Shown piece by piece: positions 7,970 to 16,149 of a DNA stretch of 64,000 bases. Numbering within the stretch: the stretch's first letter is position 1; each line of letters begins with the position of its first letter. Below the pieces are notes generated by a model. That model made no database searches, was not told where the DNA came from, and saw only the letters and a program-made list of their open reading frames with translations. The DNA is from Paracoccaceae bacterium (GTDB taxonomy: Bacteria; Pseudomonadota; Alphaproteobacteria; Rhodobacterales; Rhodobacteraceae): the NCBI GenBank assembly GCA_020446815.1, contig JAGRDY010000034.1, positions 1 to 64,000 on the forward strand, given 5' to 3'. A program made the translations under genes and the position numbers.

Positions 7970-8533
7970 TCAGTCGATCCTGAATGCCGGTGAAAGGGAG
8001 GCCGGCAGGTCGAATTCGCTCAGGGCTCTTTTTCTGGCCGCGGCAGACATTTTCCGCGCCGTTCTGGTGACGATCCGGTTCATGGCCTCGGGCGTCTTGC
8101 CGGCGGCAAAAGGCAGGAAATACCACCGCAAAAAGGTGAAGCAGGCGACATCTTCCAGTGTCTGAACCTCGGGATCGCGCTTGATCCCCTGCTTGCGCAG
8201 CATCATCTTCGCGCGGGAAATCTCGTCCCGGCCATAGCCGGTGCCGGCCATGATTTCGCCGACGCGGCGCGCATGGAACGCCGCCAGATCGGATCGCCAG
8301 AGCAGATAGCCCCCGCGGCCTTCCGGATAGGATGCGCGCGGCGAGGTCCACCTTTCGATATGCTGCCCCCGCACGGCAATTTGCAGCAATTCGGAGGCAT
8401 CCGGACAAAAGCGCGACAGCTCGTCGCTCATCCTTTCGCCGTAGAGCAGGGCCGCCGGTCGCCCGTCGCGGCGGTCGGGATCGGCACTATTGGCCGCGTC
8501 GATGGCGGCGAGCGTTCTGGAGAGACGTGAAAT
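7970..8533 (-). CDS. DUF4202 protein, apparently initiated at ATT
   Basis: The protein matches the DUF4202 family: LAAIDAANSADPD, ALLYGERMSDEL, PDASELLQIA, RGQHIERWTSPRASYPEGR, IKRDPEVQTLEDVACFTFL and a helical C terminus. Function of the family is not established. The first ATG (8431) would remove the conserved first 34 residues, which are intact in frame. No ATG, GTG or TTG exists between that region and an upstream in-frame stop. The ATT codon at 8533-8531 stands 8 nt after GAGGAA, exactly where family members begin, so I place the start there (about 187 residues). ATT starts are rare (infC is the known case), and a lost ATG is the alternative. Confidence 0.8.
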   Translation of the reverse strand: MSRLSRTLAAIDAANSADPDRRDGRPAALLYGERMSDELSRFCPDASELLQIAVRGQHIERWTSPRASYPEGRGGYLLWRSDLAAFHARRVGEIMAGTGYGRDEISRAKMMLRKQGIKRDPEVQTLEDVACFTFLRWYFLPFAAGKTPEAMNRIVTRTARKMSAAARKRALSEFDLPASLSPAFRID

Positions 8534-8674
8534 CGGGGATTTCCTCGCGCGTGTTCGGAATCGTGCGGAAAGCTATAGGCCGGCTTCGGCGCTGATGCCA
8601 CCGCCTTTTGCGCGGGTGCCCGCTCCGGCGCGGCGGCCGGGAAGGTCGGCGGCAAGGGGGCCGGCAGGGGTGTC

Positions 8675-8956
8675 CTATTTGCCCGATTCTGTGGCCCTGC
8701 CGGCGACCAGGACCGAGCGTTTCATGCTGTCGATGGAAACCACCGTCGCATCACTGCCTGCCCGCTCGACTAGCTGGCCGAGCGTCGGGCGCGCGTCAAA
8801 GACCAGTTCATCGACAGTCTTGCCGTCGCGGGTGATCTTGACGCTGTATTCCATCAAGGCCTGCACCGCCAGGCGGCGGCGTTCGCGCAGGGAGTGCTGA
8901 AGGTTTCTTTGCCGCGTGCGGCCGATGAAATCATACCTGTCCAAGTTGCGCGTCAT
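8675..8956 (-). CDS. Hypothetical protein, paralogue of the next upstream gene
   Basis: A 93-residue protein of unknown function. A GAGGG ribosome-binding site precedes the ATG at 8956. The N-terminal third is very basic (RTRQRNLQHSLRERRR). The C-terminal two thirds carry KITRDGKTVDELVFDARPT, LGQLVERAGSDATVVSI, a pattern shared with the protein encoded at 9179-9460: TRDGK, a Glu and Phe, PT-G-LV-R-G, then VVSI. The two are evidently products of a duplication. No membrane segment, no cysteine. No name can be given. Confidence 0.6.
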   Translation of the reverse strand: MTRNLDRYDFIGRTRQRNLQHSLRERRRLAVQALMEYSVKITRDGKTVDELVFDARPTLGQLVERAGSDATVVSIDSMKRSVLVAGRATESGK

Positions 8957-9178
8957 TGCCCGGCCCTCGCTACACCACCGTTGTCATCACCACTGGTCGA
9001 ATCTAGTGGCGGCGGGGGGAATGTGGCAAGTTTGTGGCCAAAACGCGGGCAAGATTGGGCGGATGCGATGCGCTGGCTTGTGGCAATCGGAGCGAAAGCC
9101 GCCGAATGTTGCATTTTTCGATCCAAAGGGCTGGCAGTTAACCCCGTGGAAAGGATTCGCCCCGTGGCGTTCGCTCCG

Positions 9179-9460
9179 TTATTCGGCGGCCAGCAACAAC
9201 CGTGCCCTTTGCCGCAGGCTCTTGTGCTTCATCACGATCGAAACGACGTAGTGATCCGGCCCGACCCGCGCTACCAGTTCGCCGATCGTCGGAGTTCTTT
9301 CGAACATCTCTTCATGGGTGTTCTTGCCGTCGCGGGTCACAGTGACGCAGCACTGCGAAATCTTTGCCACCGCCCGTTGCCGGCCGCTGCGCGCCCGTTC
9401 AAGCAGGCGCCGGCCGGTTTCGGTCGACAAACGATTGATCAGGTCATCGGAAATAGTCAT
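9179..9460 (-). CDS. Hypothetical protein, paralogue of the next downstream gene
   Basis: A 93-residue protein that shares with the gene at 8675-8956 the sequence TVTRDGK, PTIGELVARVG and YVVSI at the same spacing, within a 45-residue core. The N terminus (MTISDDLINRLSTETGRRLLERARSG) is a predicted helix, and two adjacent cysteines (QCCVTVTRDGK) precede the core. A GGGG run is 6 nt upstream of the ATG at 9460. Both copies have the same length and orientation and are separated by 222 nt, so each may have its own promoter. No family recognised. Confidence 0.6.
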   Translation of the reverse strand: MTISDDLINRLSTETGRRLLERARSGRQRAVAKISQCCVTVTRDGKNTHEEMFERTPTIGELVARVGPDHYVVSIVMKHKSLRQRARLLLAAE

Positions 9461-9793
9461 GGCTTACCCCACACGCGCCGATATGAGGGCATCGGCACGT
9501 CATTCGTGTTCAGATATTTTACTGGCAGATGGTTAAATCGTAACAGCCCATATAACGGCTAGAACGGGCATCAGTAGCAGTCAACAGGCAAGTCACGCGG
9601 TAGCGTACCGATGCCGAAAACATGCCGATGGTGGAAAAAATCCGCCGATCGGAGGTGCCGGCCTGTGGATAAATCTCATCCTTTGGCCTCATTGGCCCTG
9701 TTCGGTGCCGCCATCGACGGGTAAGCTAAGACATTTGGGCGACAGGTGCCTTCCCGAAACGCCAGGGCCGGCTTGAGCCGGGAAAGCGGACGC
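9461..9793. other. Divergent intergenic region
   Basis: About 330 bases between a minus-strand unknown gene and a plus-strand ArsC-like gene, so it must hold both promoters. The part near 9515-9550 is AT-richer. One perfect DnaA-box word (TGTGGATAA) lies at 9664-9672, but it is single. No gene is supportable here. Confidence 0.4.
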
Positions 9794-10120
9794 ATGATCT
9801 TGTACGGAATCAGAACCTGCGATCGTTGCCGCAAAGCGGCGAAGGCGCTTGCGGCTGCCGGGCATTCGCTCAGCTTTCGCGACATCAGGGCCGAGCCGCT
9901 CAGCGCGGCCGAGCGCGGCCGGTTCATCGACGCTTTCGCAGGCAAGATAGTCAACCGGGCGTCTGCGACGTGGCGCGGGTTGGCGGATGAACAAAAGGCG
10001 GAGCCGACCGGCGCGCAACTGGCCGCCCATCCCACCTTGATGAAACGCCCGGTCATAGATACCGGCACCGAGCTGTTGCTGGGTTGGGGCCCCGACGTGC
10101 AGGACGCACTGTTGAAATAG
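9794..10120 (+). CDS. ArsC/Spx-family thioredoxin-fold protein
   Basis: A 108-residue member of the ArsC/Spx/YffB family. The thioredoxin-like N terminus has ILYGIRTCDRCRKAAKAL with a CxxC pair, followed by FRDIRAEPLS and, near the C terminus, HPTLMKRPVID, the conserved cis-proline/arginine region of the family. I chose the ATG at 9794 because the family starts with the first beta strand right there; an upstream ATG at 9746 would add unconserved residues. It may be a thiol-dependent reductase or a regulator; arsenate reduction cannot be inferred because no ars genes are nearby. Confidence 0.85.
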   Translation: MILYGIRTCDRCRKAAKALAAAGHSLSFRDIRAEPLSAAERGRFIDAFAGKIVNRASATWRGLADEQKAEPTGAQLAAHPTLMKRPVIDTGTELLLGWGPDVQDALLK

Positions 10121-10123
10121 GCA

Positions 10124-10145
10124 CGGCCCGCCAGGTGGCGGGCCG
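10124..10145. terminator. GC-rich hairpin between convergent genes
   Basis: Perfect 9-bp stem CGGCCCGCC / GGCGGGCCG with a 4-nt AGGT loop, 3 nt after the stop of the ArsC-like gene and 31 nt before the end of the convergent cold-shock gene. It has no T-run, so it is at best a weak or protein-aided terminator, usable from both sides. Confidence 0.5.
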
Positions 10146-10176
10146 ATCGGGAATCGCAGGGTGACGCGGGGCCGGC

Positions 10177-10383
10177 TCAGAGCAGTTTCAATTCCCCCGC
10201 AGAGGACCGGCCATCACGGCCTTCCTGCATTTCATAGGAAATCTTCTGGTTGTCATTCAACGTCGTCAATCCGGCCCGCTCGACCGCGGATATATGCACG
10301 AATACGTCGTTTCCGCCGCCATCCGGTGCGATAAAGCCGAAGCCTTTGGTTGAATTGAACCACTTAACGGTGCCCGTGGCCAT
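10177..10383 (-). CDS. cspA: Cold-shock protein (CspA family)
   Basis: Single cold-shock domain of 68 residues: MATGTVKWFNSTKGFGFIAPD contains the RNP1 motif KGFGFI, and DVFVHISAVERAG contains RNP2. It binds single-stranded nucleic acid and acts as an RNA chaperone. The start at 10383 has GGGAGGAA just upstream; the open frame extends 12 codons further but without such a site. Several paralogues are usual in this group, so the letter of the symbol is nominal. Stands alone, convergent to the ArsC-like gene. Confidence 0.93.
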   Translation of the reverse strand: MATGTVKWFNSTKGFGFIAPDGGGNDVFVHISAVERAGLTTLNDNQKISYEMQEGRDGRSSAGELKLL

Positions 10384-10568
10384 GCCGTTCCTCCCATATT
10401 GGTTCGCCGACAGCGGCATTGCTACCGGCTCGTGCAGCCAGGTCTTTCGATTCTTCCGGCTGCCCCATCATCAGGGAGCGGTAGGAAAGTCCGCGTTCAC
10501 GCAGGCGAAATCATGCTGAATTCCGGCAAAAAATCAAGAATTTTGGCAAAACCGGCCGATGGCGCCTT

Positions 10569-11117
10569 TCAGGCCCGGTCTTTCGACAACAGCCGATCGG
10601 CCGACAGCGGCCCGGCGCCAAGGAAAACCAGGGCGGACAGGAGCACCAGCCAAAGACTGCGCTGATCGAGGATCAGGGCGTTCGACGCGGCATCGAACCA
10701 GCGGCCCAGATCGGCACCGCCAACCTCGTGGCCAACGACATCGGTGGCGCTCTGGACGATCACGAAACCGATCATCCCCAGCGCGGCAAGCCGCGTAAAG
10801 AGCCCCAGAACTATCAGCAACGGCAGCACGAATTCCGCCCATGTGCCGGCGCTTGCCACCGCGTGATGGAACAGCCCGAGCTGGCTGAAATCGTATCCCG
10901 CCGCCTCGGCCGCCTTGGGAAAAATCTGGATATAGGCACCGTCGGACGGGTGAAGGAAGCCGAACAGCCCGTCACCGATCTTGGTGCGCGCGGAATTCCA
11001 GAAATAGATCAGCAACACACCCGCGAAAACCAGCCTTGCCAGCGACGGGACCACCATAGGGGCGAAGCGGTCAAGCCGCGCCGAAAGGTGGCCTAGAATG
11101 TTCACGACGGCATTCAT
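10569..11117 (-). CDS. DoxX-family membrane protein of the bufferin operon
   Basis: 182-residue protein with four hydrophobic segments (around LARLVFAGVLLIYFW, WAEFVLPLLIVLGLF, LAALGMIGFVIVQSA and LWLVLLSALVFLGAG), the layout of DoxX-like inner-membrane proteins. It is the last gene of a four-gene minus-strand operon and overlaps the DUF2063 gene by 4 nt (ATGA). DoxX-type proteins regularly accompany DUF692/DUF2282 pairs (bufD in the bufferin nomenclature), where a role in redox or respiratory-chain contact is suspected but not shown. Confidence 0.85.
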   Translation of the reverse strand: MNAVVNILGHLSARLDRFAPMVVPSLARLVFAGVLLIYFWNSARTKIGDGLFGFLHPSDGAYIQIFPKAAEAAGYDFSQLGLFHHAVASAGTWAEFVLPLLIVLGLFTRLAALGMIGFVIVQSATDVVGHEVGGADLGRWFDAASNALILDQRSLWLVLLSALVFLGAGPLSADRLLSKDRA

Positions 11118-11854
11118 TTCGGTTCTCCGGGAATGATCTGCGTGATCGCGCCGGATCTGATCAGCAACCCGAGCGTTGCCGTCAGATCAAAGCTCAAATC
11201 GTCCTCCAGCGCCGCGCCGGTGGTGTGGCCTGCGATCAGCCTTGCGATGAAACGCCCCGCGCCCTTGGGCAGCAATTCGGGTTCGGGGTCGAATTGCGGG
11301 CGTGTGACAAGCACGTCCTGGGCTTCGGCCCGCGGCGGCGGCCCGCCCCTGGCGTTGGCCATCCAGATCGAATGGACCGGCCATTGCGACCGGATCAGGA
11401 AAACCGCCGGCGCCAGTTGCAGGCGCGACTCCATCAATTGTCCGGGTGCGAGGCAAGCCAGCGTTTCGGACGCAACGGCGGGCCTGTCGGCGGCGTGATA
11501 GGAATGGTGCAGCGCCAGTTCCAGCCGGGCCACATCGGGCAGATAGCCAAGATGCGCCACCGGTTCGAATGTTGACAGAAAATCAGCCATTTGCTGGCCA
11601 TAGAACATCAGCAGCGGTGATCCTGGCGGATGGCTGCGCACATAGACCGCCGCCATGGCGGCAAAGAAATCTTCGCCCACCAATGCCCGCACGACCGGAA
11701 AGGCGCTGCAAAGGGCTTCGGCCAGGCTGACGCTGACATTGTTGCGATAGACGTCGAACCGGCGGCCGGCGGGGTGGCCCTGCGGGTCGGTAAGGCCGGC
11801 GGGAACCGGCAGATCGGGGTCGAGAAGGGCGTCGCGGAACTCGGCCTGCCTCAT
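11114..11854 (-). CDS. bufC: DUF2063 partner protein of the MNIO enzyme
   Basis: 246-residue protein of the putative DNA-binding-domain DUF2063 family: the N terminus [18 protein letters not shown], then [17 protein letters not shown] and [21 protein letters not shown] are its hallmarks. Members serve as partners of MNIO (DUF692) enzymes, probably recognising the precursor peptide. The start ATG at 11854 overlaps the stop of the DUF692 gene (ATGA), giving translational coupling; the open frame continues upstream but only inside that gene. The downstream DoxX gene is coupled in the same way. Confidence 0.88.
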   Translation of the reverse strand: MRQAEFRDALLDPDLPVPAGLTDPQGHPAGRRFDVYRNNVSVSLAEALCSAFPVVRALVGEDFFAAMAAVYVRSHPPGSPLLMFYGQQMADFLSTFEPVAHLGYLPDVARLELALHHSYHAADRPAVASETLACLAPGQLMESRLQLAPAVFLIRSQWPVHSIWMANARGGPPPRAEAQDVLVTRPQFDPEPELLPKGAGRFIARLIAGHTTGAALEDDLSFDLTATLGLLIRSGAITQIIPGEPK

Positions 11855-12705
11855 GCGGTGACCTTTTGCAGAAGTCGCGCCGCGCGGTCGGCCTCGGCGG
11901 CCAGTACCGGCCAGTCGGGCACGTCGTTGTCCCATTCGATAAGTGTCGGCTTGGCGCCGCCGGTGGCCAGCGTATGGGCGTAAAGTTCCCAGACCGGGTC
12001 GACTATCTCGCAGCCGTGGCTGTCGATCAGCAGCGGCGCGCCGGTGTCATCGTGGTCCTGATCGTGGCCGCCAAGGTGAATTTCGCCCACCTGATCATGC
12101 GCGAACCGGTCGATGTAATCGAAGGGGTCGGTCTGGCGGTTGGTCGAGGAGACATGGACATTGTTGACGTCGAGCAGCAGCCCACAGCCGGTGCGCGCCA
12201 CGATCTCGTTAAGGAAATCGACCTCATCCATCTCCGTCTCGGCAAAATCAAGATACACGGCAGGGTTTTCAAGCAGCATCCGGCGCCCGAGGGTTGCCTG
12301 CACCTGGTCGATATGGCTGACAACGGTGGCCAGAGTTGCCGATGTGTAGGGCAGCGGCAAAAGATCGTTGAGAAATTCCGCGCCATGGGTCGACCATGCC
12401 AGATGTTCGGAAAAGCTGGCCGGGTTCAGCCAGCCGCACAGATGCGCGAGGCGAGCCAGATGGTCGCGGTCGAGCGGTGCCTCGCCGCCGATCGACAGGC
12501 CCACGCCGTGGACGGAAATGGGGAACCGCTCGGCAAGATGGCGAAGCTGGGCCAGGGGCCTTCCGCCATCGCCCATGTAATTTTCCGCGTGGATCTCAAG
12601 CCATTTTACCGGGCCTGCCTGGTCGATGATATTCGAAAAGTGCCGGGCCTTGTAACCGACGCCGGGATGCGGCGGCAGGCTGTGCCTGGCGGTCTGGTCT
12701 GGCAT
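11851..12705 (-). CDS. bufB: MNIO (DUF692) peptide-modifying oxidase
   Basis: 284-residue TIM-barrel enzyme of the multinuclear non-heme iron-dependent oxidase family. Visible landmarks: [67 protein letters not shown] and [13 protein letters not shown], which supply the His, Asp, Glu and Asn iron ligands. Family members convert cysteines of ribosomally made peptides into heterocycles. The substrate here should be the DUF2282 peptide encoded 79 nt upstream. The start at 12705 ([12 protein letters not shown]) is where the family normally begins; frame further upstream is not conserved. Confidence 0.92.
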   Translation of the reverse strand: MPDQTARHSLPPHPGVGYKARHFSNIIDQAGPVKWLEIHAENYMGDGGRPLAQLRHLAERFPISVHGVGLSIGGEAPLDRDHLARLAHLCGWLNPASFSEHLAWSTHGAEFLNDLLPLPYTSATLATVVSHIDQVQATLGRRMLLENPAVYLDFAETEMDEVDFLNEIVARTGCGLLLDVNNVHVSSTNRQTDPFDYIDRFAHDQVGEIHLGGHDQDHDDTGAPLLIDSHGCEIVDPVWELYAHTLATGGAKPTLIEWDNDVPDWPVLAAEADRAARLLQKVTA

Positions 12706-12784
12706 GACAATCCCCGAAGTTGCCGGTGTGCGGGCCGACACCCCCTGGATGAAGCCGGGGATGCCGATTGATGCAGCGATGAAT

Positions 12785-13078
12785 TCAGCCCTGCGGCAGG
12801 TCGCGGTCGAGTGCTTCGAGCGAGCCCATGCGGCCACCGGGAAGCTCCATCGTGGTGCAGGTGCCGGCAGGAACCAGCTTCCAGGAATTGCCCTGATAGT
12901 CTACCTTGGAGGTTCCCGCGCAGGTCGTGCCCGGACCGGCGGCGCAATCGTTCTGGCCGGCAAGCGCCACGCCAAAGCACTTTTCCTTGGACTGGGCCGA
13001 GGCGGGTGTTGCAAAATGCGCCGACAGGGCGGCCGCAAGGCTACCGGCGACAGCGAGGGTTTTCATTGAATGTGTCAT
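12785..13078 (-). CDS. bufA: DUF2282 bufferin-type precursor peptide
   Basis: 97-residue exported precursor. The signal peptide is clear ([17 protein letters not shown], cleavage after ATPASA). The mature part has exactly four cysteines at 34, 45, 53 and 74: [28 protein letters not shown] and PAGTCTTM, the spacing of DUF2282 proteins. In Caulobacter bufferins the core cysteines are turned into thiooxazoles that bind copper and protect against it; that role is inferred here from the family and the operon. The start at 13078 follows an AAGGG site; a second ATG at 13066 is possible. First gene of the operon. Confidence 0.9.
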   Translation of the reverse strand: MTHSMKTLAVAGSLAAALSAHFATPASAQSKEKCFGVALAGQNDCAAGPGTTCAGTSKVDYQGNSWKLVPAGTCTTMELPGGRMGSLEALDRDLPQG

Positions 13079-13126
13079 CTGATGTTCCCTTGTTTTGGTT
13101 CGTCGGTTTGAAACGACATATACAGG

Positions 13127-13140
13127 CTTGCCATGGCAAG
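13127..13140. promoter_or_regulatory. 14-bp perfect palindrome upstream of the bufferin operon
   Basis: CTTGCCATGGCAAG is a perfect palindrome ending 49 bp upstream of the precursor start. A TGTATA-like word follows on the minus strand and could serve as a -10 element. Position and symmetry suit an operator, but I do not recognise the binding protein. Confidence 0.35.
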
Positions 13141-13268
13141 GGATGTTTTTCCTATTCACGAAGCCGTGGCCCACAGGGGCGTGATCGGCTGAAACAGACA
13201 GTCTGGCCAGCAAATCCCTGCCCGTTTCAGAGCCGAAATCTGTGCCAACCCCGGGGCAGGCCGTGAAA

Positions 13269-15221
13269 TTACGCGCCTTGCAGATCCGGTGGAACCGCTT
13301 CTGCGGCAAACTGCGCGATCGCGGTTTCCAGAGGCAATGTTTCGGTCCGGTTGTCGCCCAGACGCCGGATTGAAACGGAACGGCCCGCCACTTCCTGCAT
13401 CCCGATGGCCAGAATGGCCGGCACCTTGCCCAGTGAATGTTCGCGGACCTTGTAGTTGATCTTTTCGTTGCGGATATCGGCTTCGGCGCGGATGCCCCGC
13501 GCGCGCAGGGCGGCGGTCACCTCGGTCACATATTCGTCCGCATCTGAAACGATCGAGGCCACAACCACCTGGCGCGGAGCCAGCCAGAAGGGCAGTTTGC
13601 CCGCGTAGTTTTCGATCAGAATGCCAAGGAAACGTTCGAACGACCCCAGAATGGCGCGGTGCAGCATCACCGGGCGATGCCGCGCGCCGTCCTCGCCGAC
13701 ATATTCGGCCCCAAGGCGCATCGGCAGGTTGAAATCGGCCTGAAAGGTGCCGCATTGCCATTCGCGCCCGATCGCGTCGGTCAGCTTGAAATCGAGCTTG
13801 GGGCCGTAAAAGGCCCCTTCGCCGGGGTCGATCACATAATCGTTGCGCACCTTCCTGATGGCGTTTTCCAGCGCGGTTTCCGCCTTGTCCCATATCTCGT
13901 CGCTGCCCACGCGGGTCTCGGGGCGGGTGGAAAGCTTGATGTCGAACTTGGCAAAGCCGAGATCGGCATAGATCGAGCCCAGCAGATCCAGGAACCCGGC
14001 GCATTCCGTCTCGATCTGATCTTCGGTGCAAAAGATATGGGCGTCGTCCTGGGTGAACCCGCGCACCCGCATCAACCCATGCATGGAGCCCGACGATTCG
14101 TAGCGATGGCACGATCCGAATTCGGCCAGCCGCAGCGGCAGGTCGCGGTAGGATTTGAGACCCTGGTTATAGACCTGCACATGGCAGGGGCAGTTCATCG
14201 GCTTCAGCGCATTGGTGCGCTTTTCGCGGGCGCCTTCCTCGTCCACTTCGACGATGAACATGTTTTCGCGGTAGGCTTCCCAATGGCCCGAACGTTCCCA
14301 CAGAACCCGGTCCACCACCTGCGGTGTCTTGATTTCCTTGTAGCCGGCCGTCTTCAGGCGCCGGCGCATGTAATCTTCCAGTTCGCGGTAGATCGTCCAG
14401 CCATTGGGGTGCCAGAACACCATGCCGGGGGCTTCTTCCTGCAAATGGAACAGCTCCATTTCGCGGCCCAGCTTGCGGTGATCGCGTTTGGCCGCCTCGT
14501 CGAGCATCGTCAGATACGCCTTCAGATCGTCGCGGTTCCTGAAGGCGACGCCGTAGATGCGCTGCAACTGCTTGTTGCGGTGATCGCCGCGCCAGTAGGC
14601 GCCTGCAACCGACATCAATTTGAAGGCGTCGGCCGGCAACTGGCCGGTATGTTGCAGATGCGGGCCACGGCACAGATCCTGCCAGTGGCCGTGCCAATAC
14701 ATGCGCAGCGGCTCATCGCCGGGGATCGCCTCGATCAGTTCGACCTTGAAGGGCTCTTTCTTGGCCACATAATGGGCGATGGCGCGGGCGCGGTCCCAGA
14801 CCTCGGTCTTCACCGGATCGCGTTCATTGATGATCGCCTTCATTTCCTTTTCGATCAGGCCGAGATCTTCGGGTGTGAAGGGCTCTTCACGGTCAAAGTC
14901 GTAATACCAGCCGTTTTCGACCACCGGGCCGATCGTGACCTTGACCTCGGGCCAGAGCTTCTGGACCGCGCGGGCCATGACATGGGCGAAATCGTGACGG
15001 ATAAGTTCCAGTGCGGGGCCATCGTCGGCCAGGGTGTGGATGGCGATGGCGGCATCCGCCTCGATCGGCCATTGCAGATCGTAATGCGTGCCGTCGACGG
15101 TGGCCGAAATGGCCTTTTTGCCGAGGCTCGGGGCGATGGCGCGGGCCACTTCGGCCGCCGTGATGCCGGCGGGGAATTCGCGGGCATTGCCATCGGGAAA
15201 GGTCAGGGAAATCGAGGCCAT
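13269..15221 (-). CDS. thrS: Threonyl-tRNA synthetase
   Basis: 650-residue class II synthetase, usual length. Domain order: N-terminal TGS domain ([15 protein letters not shown]), the editing domain with [12 protein letters not shown] and YYDF, the catalytic core with [34 protein letters not shown] and [12 protein letters not shown], and the anticodon-binding domain at the C terminus. The Cys and His zinc ligands of the core are present. The start at 15221 has GAGGAG upstream; the longer open frame has no such site. It stands alone, head-to-head with a hydrolase gene. Confidence 0.97.
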   Translation of the reverse strand: MASISLTFPDGNAREFPAGITAAEVARAIAPSLGKKAISATVDGTHYDLQWPIEADAAIAIHTLADDGPALELIRHDFAHVMARAVQKLWPEVKVTIGPVVENGWYYDFDREEPFTPEDLGLIEKEMKAIINERDPVKTEVWDRARAIAHYVAKKEPFKVELIEAIPGDEPLRMYWHGHWQDLCRGPHLQHTGQLPADAFKLMSVAGAYWRGDHRNKQLQRIYGVAFRNRDDLKAYLTMLDEAAKRDHRKLGREMELFHLQEEAPGMVFWHPNGWTIYRELEDYMRRRLKTAGYKEIKTPQVVDRVLWERSGHWEAYRENMFIVEVDEEGAREKRTNALKPMNCPCHVQVYNQGLKSYRDLPLRLAEFGSCHRYESSGSMHGLMRVRGFTQDDAHIFCTEDQIETECAGFLDLLGSIYADLGFAKFDIKLSTRPETRVGSDEIWDKAETALENAIRKVRNDYVIDPGEGAFYGPKLDFKLTDAIGREWQCGTFQADFNLPMRLGAEYVGEDGARHRPVMLHRAILGSFERFLGILIENYAGKLPFWLAPRQVVVASIVSDADEYVTEVTAALRARGIRAEADIRNEKINYKVREHSLGKVPAILAIGMQEVAGRSVSIRRLGDNRTETLPLETAIAQFAAEAVPPDLQGA

Positions 15222-15395
15222 ATCGGCTCTCCTCGTCGATTTGGCGCCTACGGGACGCCCGGTTGCGGGTTTTGTGCGGCCTTCTATCGGCAATCGGGCA
15301 GGCGAAGTCAATTGCCCGGGCCGGGGCGCGCAAGTGGGGGTTTTACCGCCGCGTTCCGGGGGCTATCTAGGCCAGAGGCAACCGAAGGAAACGGC

Positions 15396-16145
15396 ATGAC
15401 GCATTTTCTCGATACGCCGGCGGGCAGGCGGATCGCCTATGATCGTCTTGAAGGAGCCGGACCGGGGGTGGTATTTCTGGGCGGCTTCAGGTCGGACAAG
15501 GAAGGCACCAAGGCGCTCGCGCTCGAAGCCTGGGCACGGCGGCAGGGGCGTGCCTTCCTGAGATTCGACTATTCCGGCCACGGCCAGTCCTCGGGCGATT
15601 TTCTCGACGGCTGCATCGGCGACTGGCTTGCCGATGCGCGCGCGGCAATTGGCGCGTTGACCACCGGGCCGCAGGTTCTGGTCGGATCCTCGATGGGGGG
15701 CTGGATCGCATTGTTGCTGGCGCGCGCCATACCCGAAAGGATGGCGGGGCTCGTCACAATCGCCGCCGCGCCGGATTTCACCGAAGACGGGATGTGGGCG
15801 GGGTTTTCGGCGTCCGAGCGCGCGGACTTGATGGAAACGGGGCGCGTCGAAATGCCGTCGGACTATTCGGATGAACCCTATGTCATCACCCGCCATCTGA
15901 TCGAGGAAGGCCGCGATCATCTGGTGTTGCGCACGCCGCTCGATCTGCCGTTTCCGGTGCGGATGCTGCAGGGCACGGCGGATGCGGATGTGCCGGTTGC
16001 CACGGCCACACGCCTGCTGGATCATGCGACCGGGCCCGATCTGCGGCTGACGCTGGTCAAGGGGGCGGACCACCGGTTTTCGACACCCGACTGCCTGAAG
16101 CTGATCGTGCTGTCGGTTCAAAAGGTGGCGATGCGCGCCCGCTGA
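15396..16145 (+). CDS. Alpha/beta-hydrolase
   Basis: 249-residue soluble alpha/beta-hydrolase. The oxyanion region is VVFLGGFRSDKEGTKA, the nucleophile elbow GSSMGGW, the acid lies in LQGTADADVP and the histidine in VKGADHRFS. This pattern resembles the ABHD10/palmitoyl-thioesterase-like group more than true lipases. An AAGGAAA site precedes the ATG at 15396. It lies 4 nt from the end of the convergent phaZ, so there is no room for a terminator between them. Substrate unknown; the link with polyester metabolism is positional only. Confidence 0.85.
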   Translation: MTHFLDTPAGRRIAYDRLEGAGPGVVFLGGFRSDKEGTKALALEAWARRQGRAFLRFDYSGHGQSSGDFLDGCIGDWLADARAAIGALTTGPQVLVGSSMGGWIALLLARAIPERMAGLVTIAAAPDFTEDGMWAGFSASERADLMETGRVEMPSDYSDEPYVITRHLIEEGRDHLVLRTPLDLPFPVRMLQGTADADVPVATATRLLDHATGPDLRLTLVKGADHRFSTPDCLKLIVLSVQKVAMRAR

Positions 16146-16149
16146 GGGA

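Noticed and set aside
9664-9672. DnaA box TGTGGATAA
   Set aside because: A single perfect box without neighbours, AT-rich unwinding region or dnaA/dnaN context is expected by chance; not an origin.
13659-16145. 828-codon plus-strand open frame opposite thrS
   Set aside because: It lies antisense to conserved thrS; only its last part (from 15396) is a real gene, the alpha/beta-hydrolase. Long antisense frames are normal in GC-rich DNA.
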